This document shows, one piece after another, positions 57,445-64,000 of a DNA stretch of 64,000 nucleotides; position 1 is the first letter of the stretch, and each line of letters starts with the position of its first letter. The translations under genes were made by a program, and so were the position numbers. The notes beneath the pieces are model-generated. The model was not told the DNA's origin. It searched no databases and saw only the letters and a program-made list of their open reading frames with translations. The stretch comes from an uncultured Pseudomonadales bacterium (GTDB lineage Bacteria; Pseudomonadota; Gammaproteobacteria; Pseudomonadales; Porticoccaceae), in assembly GCA_943788445.1 (NCBI GenBank), contig CALSQH010000003.1, positions 186,001-250,000 of the forward strand, written 5' to 3'.

Positions 57445-58557
57445 ATGACCGAAACAGATAAGCTCAATGATCTAGCGAAAAATATTAAAGCCTGGGGTGA
57501 AACTTTAGGCTTTCAGCAGGTGGCTATTTCAAAACCCGACTTGGATAAAGCTTCAGAACGTCTTTTGCAGTGGCTGGAAAAGGGCTTTCAAGGTTCGATG
57601 CAATGGATGGGGCATCATGGGGATAAACGCTATAAGGTAGAAAAGTTAGTCGACCACACGGTGCGGGTTATTTCTGTGCGCATGGATTATCTTACTGACA
57701 GCAATATGATCGCGGTACTCAAAGACGAAAATAAAGCTTATATATCAAGGTATGCTCTGGGTCGCGACTATCACAAACTGATTCGCAACCGGCTTGCCAA
57801 CCTAACCAAAAAAATTGAAGCCGAGATAGATCAACTTGGCCTTACCGATCTGCAGCTAACCCAACGACCCTTTGTGGATAGCGCGCCAGTGATGGAGAAA
57901 CCATTAGCGGCACAGGCCGGACTTGGTTGGATCGGTAAAAACACTCTGCTATTAAATGACAAAGTCGGCTCGTGGTTTTTTCTTGGGGAGATCTATATTT
58001 CTCTGAAGCTTCCAGTTGATGAAAACCAGCAAAGCGACAAATGTGGTAACTGTCGCGCCTGTTTAAAGGTTTGTCCAACTGACGCCTTTCCCGAGCCCTA
58101 CGTTCTCGATGCGCGCAAATGTATTTCCTATCTCACCATCGAGAGCCAAGAGCCAATCCCTGAAGAGTTGCGACCGCTGATGGGCAATCGAGTATTTGGC
58201 TGTGATGACTGCCAGATAATCTGCCCCTGGAATCGCTATTCATCAAAGACTCAGGAAATAGATTTTCAACCGCGGCACAATTTAGATAATTCAGAGTTAG
58301 TGACTCTATTTGAGTGGACTGAGGATGAATTTATGCAGAAAACCGAAGGATCCCCTATTCGACGCATTGGCTATCAACGCTGGTTGCGAAATCTATCAGT
58401 GGGTCTTGGCAATGCGCCGCCATCTGAGCGGATAATCAATGCACTGAAAAATAAAGTCGACGATCCTTCACCGCTGGTTCGCGAACATGTTGAGTGGGCG
58501 CTGCGAGAACAGCAGCGCAAACTTGAGACTGCTGAAGAGATTTCTACAGACGAATAA
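57445..58557 (+). CDS. queG: Epoxyqueuosine reductase QueG
   Basis: QueG catalyses the last step of queuosine synthesis on tRNA with cobalamin and two [4Fe-4S] clusters. The 370 residues include [21 protein letters not shown] N-terminal text, [32 protein letters not shown], cluster ligands [17 protein letters not shown] and [14 protein letters not shown], and a C-terminal HEAT-like tail ([18 protein letters not shown]). Its end overlaps the convergent orn gene by 14 bases. Confidence 0.95.
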   Translation: MTETDKLNDLAKNIKAWGETLGFQQVAISKPDLDKASERLLQWLEKGFQGSMQWMGHHGDKRYKVEKLVDHTVRVISVRMDYLTDSNMIAVLKDENKAYISRYALGRDYHKLIRNRLANLTKKIEAEIDQLGLTDLQLTQRPFVDSAPVMEKPLAAQAGLGWIGKNTLLLNDKVGSWFFLGEIYISLKLPVDENQQSDKCGNCRACLKVCPTDAFPEPYVLDARKCISYLTIESQEPIPEELRPLMGNRVFGCDDCQIICPWNRYSSKTQEIDFQPRHNLDNSELVTLFEWTEDEFMQKTEGSPIRRIGYQRWLRNLSVGLGNAPPSERIINALKNKVDDPSPLVREHVEWALREQQRKLETAEEISTDE

Positions 58558-59104
58558 ACACATCTCGGTAATAATCTAATTCGCGGATAGAGTCATGAAT
58601 ATCATCCATCGCCAGATGACTACCACGCTTCTTAAAGCCATTGGACAGCTCAGGTTTCCAGCGTTGAACCAACTCTTTCAGAGTACTAACATCCAGATTT
58701 CGATAGTGAAAGAAAGTTTCCAGCTCAGGCATGTAGTTGGCCAGAAACCGGCGATCCTGACAAATTGAATTACCGCACATAGGCGACTTACCCGAAGGCA
58801 CCCACTGACGCAAAAATGCTAGGGTCGCCGCCGCTGCCTCAGCTTCGGTGGTGACACTCTGACGAACCCGCTCGGTAAGACCAGAGCCGCCATGCTGGCG
58901 AGTATTCCATTCGTCCATACCCGTTAACAATTGTTCCGATTGATGCACCGCTAATACAGGGCCCTCGGCGAGAATATTAAGATCTTTGTCAGTTATCACT
59001 GTGGCGATTTCAATAATTCGGTCGCGCTCAGGGCTAAGACCCGTCATCTCTAAATCAATCCAGATCAAATTCATTGGATCGGGGCTGGGGGTTGCATTGG
59101 TCAT
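58544..59104 (-). CDS. orn: Oligoribonuclease
   Basis: Orn degrades 2-5-base RNAs and linear pGpG, the product of EAL-type cyclic-di-GMP hydrolysis. The DEDDh residues are visible: [21 protein letters not shown] (D, E), [20 protein letters not shown] (D) and [19 protein letters not shown] (H, D). 186 residues, normal. It overlaps the queG end tail to tail. Two cyclic-di-GMP-type genes are in this same window, though no operon joins them. Confidence 0.96.
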   Translation of the reverse strand: MTNATPSPDPMNLIWIDLEMTGLSPERDRIIEIATVITDKDLNILAEGPVLAVHQSEQLLTGMDEWNTRQHGGSGLTERVRQSVTTEAEAAAATLAFLRQWVPSGKSPMCGNSICQDRRFLANYMPELETFFHYRNLDVSTLKELVQRWKPELSNGFKKRGSHLAMDDIHDSIRELDYYRDVFIRL

Positions 59105-59253
59105 CTATAGTATTTCCGTAAAGAATAGCGGTGTAAAAGGCCCAGTTGGGATTAGCAAAATGTTACTTCAGCCAGATATGCTATATCCTTGCGAACCAGA
59201 ACGCCAGAGATGGTGTTTAATGAGTAATCAATACAACCCATACGAGCACATGA

Positions 59254-60279
59254 ATGGCCAAACGCAATCTCAGTCTACGGCAAAAAAACCGCATCCAGTC
59301 AATTCAGGAGCGTCGACGTGAGCGAGCCATTCTTAAAAATTCAGTCAGCGATGATGAATTGGAGAATCTGACCCAGCTTGGCCCAGAAGTACGTGGCACA
59401 GTTATTACCAACTTTGGTGCTCAAATTGATATTGAGGGCTTAGATGATAGCTACAGAGGTAAAATATACCGCTGCCATATCCGCACCAATCTCGAGCCGC
59501 TGATTACCGGAGACATTGTAATCTGGCGGCATGCGCAACCCAACGGGGTAATCGTCGCCCGCGAGCCGCGCAACTCTGAGCTATTGCGTCCAGACCCCTA
59601 CGGCAAACTTCGCCCAGTGGCCGCTAACGTTGATCGTATTGCCATCGTCTTTGCCGCCAAACCCACCGCTTATAGCAACCTGATTGATCGCTATCTAATC
59701 GCCTCTGAGGCGCAGGATATTCAACCAGTACTGGTTATCAACAAAATCGATATGCTCGAGGGAGGCGAACACCCCTACATTCAGCAGCTAATTTCCGATT
59801 ATAAAACTGTTGGCTATGAGGTTCTTCCAGTCTCAGTCAAGACTGGCGAGGGTATGGATGAACTAAAAGCCTATCTCGCCAGCCATACTTCAATATTTGT
59901 CGGCCAGTCAGGCGTAGGGAAATCATCACTGATCAATCAGTTGCAGCCAGAAGCGAACATTCTTGTCGGTGCGCTCTCCGAGGGCACCGAAAAAGGCACT
60001 CACACCACGACCGCTTCACGGCTCTTTCATCTTGAAAATGGCGGCCACCTTATTGACTCACCGGGTATTCGAGAATTCGCCGTCACTAACTTGAGTGACG
60101 AGCAAATTATTGATGGTTTTATTGAATTTAGACCCTTTCTCGGCCAGTGTAAATTTCGCGACTGCAAGCATAAGGTCGAACTCGGATGCGCTCTTCTAAA
60201 AGCATCCGAAGAAGGCAAAATTCTCGATGTACGGCTAATGAATTACCGTAATATCCTTGCCAGCCAAGATGAACGATAA
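59254..60279 (+). CDS. rsgA: Ribosome small-subunit-dependent GTPase RsgA
   Basis: A circularly permuted GTPase in late 30S assembly. Order in the sequence: OB-fold N-terminus (RGTVITNFGAQIDI), G4 (VLVINKIDML), then G1 (IFVGQSGVGKSSLINQL), G2-like HTTTASRLF and G3 (LIDSPGIREF). The C-terminal zinc motif is CKFRDCKHKVELGC. The 341-residue length and the permuted order are diagnostic. The orn-rsgA divergent pair is common in gammaproteobacteria. Confidence 0.96.
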   Translation: MAKRNLSLRQKNRIQSIQERRRERAILKNSVSDDELENLTQLGPEVRGTVITNFGAQIDIEGLDDSYRGKIYRCHIRTNLEPLITGDIVIWRHAQPNGVIVAREPRNSELLRPDPYGKLRPVAANVDRIAIVFAAKPTAYSNLIDRYLIASEAQDIQPVLVINKIDMLEGGEHPYIQQLISDYKTVGYEVLPVSVKTGEGMDELKAYLASHTSIFVGQSGVGKSSLINQLQPEANILVGALSEGTEKGTHTTTASRLFHLENGGHLIDSPGIREFAVTNLSDEQIIDGFIEFRPFLGQCKFRDCKHKVELGCALLKASEEGKILDVRLMNYRNILASQDER

Positions 60280-60318
60280 TGTTAAAATAAAGGTTAAAAT
60301 GGCCACTTAAAAACCTCA

Positions 60319-60357
60319 ATGACTAACCCAAACGACTAACAATAATGACTAACAATA
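60319..60357 (+). repeat. Three 13-bp tandem units at the sulfurtransferase start codon
   Basis: ATGACTAACCCAA (60319-60331), ACGACTAACAATA (60332-60344) and ATGACTAACAATA (60345-60357) are consecutive. The third unit begins exactly at the start codon of the next gene; the first begins with an ATG that opens only a six-codon frame (MTNPND). Confidence 0.88.
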
Positions 60358-61163
60358 TTCCTCGCCTACTAGAGCCCAGTGAACTCGAAACGATTCTAGA
60401 CCGCGATAATTTACTGATTATCGACCTCTGCAATCCGGCCCTATACCAACAGAAACATGTACCCGGCGCAGTACATCTATCCGGTAATCTATTGATGGCT
60501 GGCACAGCACCGGTTCCTGGCAAGCTACCCGCTCTTCAACAGTTGAGTAACATTATTGGCTATCTTGGAATTACCAAGGACAGGCATGTGGTGGTCTATG
60601 ACGACGAAGGCGGGGGATGGGCTGGTCGAATGGCCTGGACTCTGGATTTACTTGGTTTCAGCAACTGGTCTTATCTAAATGGCGGCATTGTCTCTTGGGT
60701 AAAAGAGGGCTTTTCGACTCAGAGTGAAGCAAACCAACCGGCAAGCCTCAGCATCGAGGCAAATATAGCCAACCCGAATGTGCGCAGCGATGTAGGTTCA
60801 ATTATCAGCAAACTGAAAGATTCTGATTTTGCGGTCTGGGATGCACGTAGTCCCGGTGAGTACCGCGGCGATATGGTTCGTGCAGCCCGCGCCGGTCATA
60901 TACCCGGCGCGATCAATATTGAATGGACCACTCTAATGGACCAACAGCGCAATTTACGCCTACGAGAGGATGCTCAAGCGATTCTCGACGCGGCTGGATT
61001 AACGCAGGATAAAGTCATAACGACGCACTGTCAGAGCCATCATCGCTCTGCATTCACCTATATGGTTGCGCGTATTCTCGGCTACAAAAATATCAGCGCC
61101 TACGATGGCTCTTGGGCCGAATGGGGCAATCTCGACTCAACGCCCGTTGAACTAGGCGCCTAA
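60345..61163 (+). CDS. Two-domain sulfurtransferase (rhodanese family)
   Basis: A 272-residue tandem rhodanese. The first domain (~8-125) has DLCNPALYQQKHVPGAVHL and VVVYDDEGGGWAGRMAW, without a catalytic cysteine at the loop. The second (~150-268) has VWDARSPGEYRG, AGHIPGAINIEW and the active-site loop THCQSHHRSAFTY with the cysteine persulfide site. This is the layout of thiosulfate/3-mercaptopyruvate sulfurtransferases. It lies between rsgA and psd, and all three point the same way. A triple 13-bp repeat forms its leader. Confidence 0.9.
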   Translation: MTNNIPRLLEPSELETILDRDNLLIIDLCNPALYQQKHVPGAVHLSGNLLMAGTAPVPGKLPALQQLSNIIGYLGITKDRHVVVYDDEGGGWAGRMAWTLDLLGFSNWSYLNGGIVSWVKEGFSTQSEANQPASLSIEANIANPNVRSDVGSIISKLKDSDFAVWDARSPGEYRGDMVRAARAGHIPGAINIEWTTLMDQQRNLRLREDAQAILDAAGLTQDKVITTHCQSHHRSAFTYMVARILGYKNISAYDGSWAEWGNLDSTPVELGA

Positions 61164-61189
61164 GCAATGCGAGTCTTGGACTGTAATTT

Positions 61190-61231
61190 ACAAACTATAA
61201 GCCACAAACTATGAGCCATAAGTTATGAACC
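61190..61231 (+). repeat. Three 14-bp tandem units at the psd start codon
   Basis: ACAAACTATAAGCC (61190-61203), ACAAACTATGAGCC (61204-61217) and ATAAGTTATGAACC (61218-61231) lie end to end. The ATG inside the last unit (61225) is the psd start codon. Confidence 0.85.
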
Positions 61232-62076
61232 ACCGTGCAGAATTATTTGTCGCCTTGCAGCGACTACTCCCCAAACACGCCCTATCGAGACTTATCGCCA
61301 AAGCCGCGGAATCGAAAACCCCTTGGCTGAAAAACTGGTTGATTGAACGGGCGATTGCATCATTCGATATTAATATAAATGAAGCGGCCAGTAGCGATAT
61401 TAATGACTACGATAACTTTAATAGCTTTTTTACTCGCGCATTAAAAGATGGCGCTCGCCCTATCAACAGTGACAGCAGCGCTGTTACCTCTCCTGCTGAT
61501 GGTGCCATCAGCCAGGCTGGACCAATTAACCGCCACAAAATTATTCAAGCTAAGGGCAGCGATTACTCTGCGAGCCGGTTACTCGGCAATTCAGAGCAGG
61601 CTAAGCGTTATGATAATGGCAGTTTCGCAACCATCTATCTTTCACCGCGCGACTATCACCGCGTACATATACCGGCTGCGGGTAAGTTGCTATCTACACG
61701 TTATATCCCCGGAGATTTATTTTCGGTAAATGATCAAACAGCTCAGGCACTACCAAATTTATTTGCCCGCAATGAGCGACTAGTCTGTGAGTTTGAATCA
61801 GACATCGGCAATTTTGCTGTGGTTTTTGTTGGCGCAATGCTTGTTGCTGGTATTGAAACTGTCTGGGGCGGCTTTGAAACGCCAGGACGCGGCGCCATTA
61901 GAGAGGCTGATTATTCCGACCGCGATCTTATCTATAACAAAGGCGATGAGATAGGACGGTTTAAATTCGGCTCAACGGTTATCCTTTTATTCCAAGAGGA
62001 TAAGGTTACTTGGCAGGACTCACTATTGCCACAGAGTGATATTCAGATGGGTGAAAAAATAGCGGCTTTAAAATAG
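61225..62076 (+). CDS. psd: Phosphatidylserine decarboxylase proenzyme
   Basis: Converts phosphatidylserine to phosphatidylethanolamine at the inner membrane. The 283-residue proenzyme has NFNSFFTRALKDGARPI, the conserved SPADGAISQAG, YLSPRDYHRVHIPAAG and VFVGAMLVAGIETVWGG. The self-cleavage site GST lies in RFKFGSTVILLFQ near the C-terminus, which yields the pyruvoyl alpha chain. It is FGST rather than the more usual LGST. No typical ribosome-binding site is seen: the leader is made of the 14-bp repeats. Confidence 0.95.
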   Translation: MNHRAELFVALQRLLPKHALSRLIAKAAESKTPWLKNWLIERAIASFDININEAASSDINDYDNFNSFFTRALKDGARPINSDSSAVTSPADGAISQAGPINRHKIIQAKGSDYSASRLLGNSEQAKRYDNGSFATIYLSPRDYHRVHIPAAGKLLSTRYIPGDLFSVNDQTAQALPNLFARNERLVCEFESDIGNFAVVFVGAMLVAGIETVWGGFETPGRGAIREADYSDRDLIYNKGDEIGRFKFGSTVILLFQEDKVTWQDSLLPQSDIQMGEKIAALK

Positions 62077-62081
62077 ATCTA

Positions 62082-63527
62082 TTAAATAGAAAGCCGCTGT
62101 TTAAGTGCTGAAAGAAACCCACGATTCGCCCCTGTTTTAGCACCGCTCGTGGCCAACAGTCCGGCCATAGTTGAATCAAAAGGTTTGGTTATCAATCGAT
62201 TCAATAACTGATCGTTAATATTTAATTTCTCAGGCTCAATGTCTTTGGTAATGGATAGCTTTGATACTTCATAGGCTCGTCGGGCACCAAAATTACGCAA
62301 CTGAGCTCGTGCCTTCTCCTCATTTTTGAGGTCGACAAAAATATAATTCGGTTCATCGTTACTGTTGTCTGTCGGCTCAAATACAGCCAATCTTGGTGAC
62401 AGCCGTGATTTGGGGTTTTGCTCAACCACCATACCCAAATCTCCAGTGGATAGTTCAACCATCGTTCCGGCCGGATATAAACCCATAGAACGGATAAATT
62501 CAATCACCAAATCCTCGGAAAAAGAACGACCGCGAAGCTTGTAGAGCCTGCCTGTGGCTTTCGATGGCGTTAACGTTTCTGTCACTTCTCGAGGATTACA
62601 CAATCGATCGAATTCAGAAGCTATTCCAGCAACAGAGGCCAAGAAAGGAATCCGTTTCCCCGTACAACCCTTGGGGAACCCGCTGCCATCAAATCGCTCA
62701 CAGTGGAATTTAATAATATTTAGCACCCGTCGATTTTCAAAGCCTGACTGCTTCAAATTTTCCACACTGGCACTGACAAAACTACGATATTCGGTCTCTT
62801 CATCAGCATTTCGATTGGGTTTTCGCAACAGCGTTCGGTCTATATCCGCCTTGCCTACATCTTTTAGTAGCGTAGCCAGACAGATATCTTTTAATTGCTC
62901 TATATCAAGACCAATATGCCGAGCGAACTGAGTGGCCCAAAGCGAAGAGCGTATACTATGGTCATGAGTATGAGGATCTTTGGCGCGCAAGCGCAACAAC
63001 CAGGTAAACGCATCTGGGCAGCGCACAACGCTATCAACCATATCGTCAACGGACTGCTGTAGCTGGTCTAAATTGAAGTCACTGCCTTTGGTAATTTGAC
63101 GAGTTGCCACACTTAAGCAGCCAACCAAATTATTCATCACTCTGCGTGCAGCGGGTATCTCCTTAGCCAACTCAACCGTTTTATTGTAAATATAAGGCTT
63201 TACAATAAAACTGCGTGGTACAGAACTATGCTTACTTTGATGGGAACCTTGAGGGAACGAATTATTGTCAATTAACACTGACGAGGGTTCATTACTACGG
63301 GGAGGGCTGACGGAGGATGAATGTTTTAAATCTAAAGGGGAAGCGCCCTTTGTCACATCAATATAAACATAATCACAATAAGCCTTAACCCTAGAGGCAT
63401 CGGCGATACTTTTGATCATAAATCCCTGAATAGGAAATGGTGTCTCCGCCCAAGGCTTATCAAGAGCAGAAACAAACATTCCCACTTCAAGCTCGTGAAT
63501 AAAAACTTTTAACTGCTGTAAAGACAT
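62082..63527 (-). CDS. HD-GYP-like protein with degenerate catalytic motifs
   Basis: The 481-residue protein starts with a DUF3391-type domain (FIHELEVGMFVSALDKPWAETPF-like; ~1-130) and continues with an HD-GYP-related domain (~185-330). The HD pair reads LATLLKDVGKADID (~222), so the histidine is Lys. The next ligand segment is FHCERFDGSGFPKGCTG instead of HHExxDGxGYPxGL, and the later ADxxDAL site reads AGIASEFDRL. Several metal ligands are therefore altered, and cyclic-di-GMP hydrolysis is doubtful; it may bind the nucleotide or act as a scaffold. The last ~150 residues are less conserved. It is single and converges with psd. Confidence 0.85.
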   Translation of the reverse strand: MSLQQLKVFIHELEVGMFVSALDKPWAETPFPIQGFMIKSIADASRVKAYCDYVYIDVTKGASPLDLKHSSSVSPPRSNEPSSVLIDNNSFPQGSHQSKHSSVPRSFIVKPYIYNKTVELAKEIPAARRVMNNLVGCLSVATRQITKGSDFNLDQLQQSVDDMVDSVVRCPDAFTWLLRLRAKDPHTHDHSIRSSLWATQFARHIGLDIEQLKDICLATLLKDVGKADIDRTLLRKPNRNADEETEYRSFVSASVENLKQSGFENRRVLNIIKFHCERFDGSGFPKGCTGKRIPFLASVAGIASEFDRLCNPREVTETLTPSKATGRLYKLRGRSFSEDLVIEFIRSMGLYPAGTMVELSTGDLGMVVEQNPKSRLSPRLAVFEPTDNSNDEPNYIFVDLKNEEKARAQLRNFGARRAYEVSKLSITKDIEPEKLNINDQLLNRLITKPFDSTMAGLLATSGAKTGANRGFLSALKQRLSI

Positions 63528-63665
63528 TGCTTTTACCAGATCCTCTGCGTATCTAAATTATGCAAAAACCGACTTGAACGCAAAATGTAACGCTTTATGA
63601 AATAGAAAGGCGTGCTCAGGTATCAGTTTTAACAAATATAGACCAAGAACTGGTCGAACTAAGGG

Positions 63666-64000
63666 TTAGTTTCCAGAAAATCTGTGAACTGCATCTATAA
63701 AGACTTTAACGTTCTCTGGATCTATATCCGGGGTGATGCCATGACCTAGATTAAATACATGGCCAGAGCCCTCACCAAAGCCGCGCATAATACTCTCTAC
63801 CTGCGCCTCAATAGTGGCTGGATCAGCACGTAGAACAGCGGGATCCATATTGCCCTGTAAGGCTACTCGCTGACCCACTCGGCTCTTGGCTGCGGCAATA
63901 TCCATAGTCCAGTCGAGCCCCAGACAGTGACAACCAGTGTCAGCCATCGCCTCCAACCAGAGGCCACCGCCTTTGGTAAACAATATGACCGGCACTTCGC
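63666..64000 (-). CDS. hemE: Uroporphyrinogen decarboxylase, C-terminal part (partial)
   Basis: The frame continues to the window edge, so the N-terminal two-thirds are missing. The visible end has [48 protein letters not shown] and [20 protein letters not shown], which are conserved in HemE. HemE decarboxylates uroporphyrinogen III to coproporphyrinogen III in haem synthesis. Confidence 0.94.
   Translation of the reverse strand, partial: EVPVILFTKGGGLWLEAMADTGCHCLGLDWTMDIAAAKSRVGQRVALQGNMDPAVLRADPATIEAQVESIMRGFGEGSGHVFNLGHGITPDIDPENVKVFIDAVHRFSGN

Overview
The window looks like a chromosomal segment of a marine-type gammaproteobacterium. The basis is gene order and product type: tsaD-folB-folK next to rpsU-yqeY-dnaG-rpoD and a CAU tRNA; a 13-gene nuo operon with fused nuoCD; and the mutL-miaA-hfq-hflX-hflK-hflC block beside tsaE, nnr, orn, rsgA and psd. 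My best guess is the SAR92/Porticoccaceae or Cellvibrionales neighbourhood, but that is inference from gene order, not a sequence search.

Layout. 1-6.6 kb (mostly minus strand): the end of a short-chain reductase, a SEFIR-EAL fusion protein, an OmpA-like lipoprotein, a PutP symporter, and tsaD-folB-folK. 6.8-12.0 kb (plus): the macromolecular-synthesis cluster rpsU-yqeY-dnaG-rpoD, with two structured REP-like elements between yqeY and dnaG. 12.0-12.5 kb: about four copies of a ~120-bp repeat, then a CAU tRNA. 12.5-17.6 kb: a decayed mobile element anchored in that tRNA. It holds a twice-frameshifted tyrosine integrase, a broken DUF2939 gene, a broken HIT-family gene, a broken replication-type protein with family-A-polymerase-like motifs, one outer-membrane protein, a degenerate tRNA copy, a tandem ~112-bp repeat and a second tRNA-end/integrase-start junction. 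17.7-28.6 kb: cell-envelope and respiratory accessory genes (FAS1 lipoprotein, Met-rich outer-membrane protein, octaheme cytochrome c, alkaline phosphatase, XRE regulator, Cys-rich lipoprotein) plus rlmA, a kinase and a CBS protein. 28.7-43.4 kb: nuoA-N on the minus strand. 43.4-64 kb: MAPEG, purA, hisZ, hflC-hflK-hflX-hfq-miaA-mutL-amidase-tsaE-nnr, queG, orn, rsgA, a two-domain sulfurtransferase, psd, a degenerate HD-GYP protein and the end of hemE.

How genes work together. The nuo genes form one tightly overlapping transcription unit for respiratory complex I. tsaD at 5.6-6.6 kb and tsaE at 55.3-55.9 kb serve the same tRNA t6A modification; miaA (i6A) and queG (queuosine) are further tRNA-modification genes. 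folB and folK are consecutive steps of folate synthesis. hflK and hflC form the FtsH regulator. Two genes (SEFIR-EAL and degenerate HD-GYP) carry cyclic-di-GMP phosphodiesterase-type domains.

The most noteworthy items are the tRNA-embedded decayed element with its polymerase-like replication gene and nested tRNA-end repeats, the SEFIR-EAL fusion, the HD-GYP protein lacking the HD histidine, the secreted-repeat domain nested in a FAS1 domain, and a recurrent pattern of 12-15-bp tandem duplications that include or abut start or stop codons at six places.
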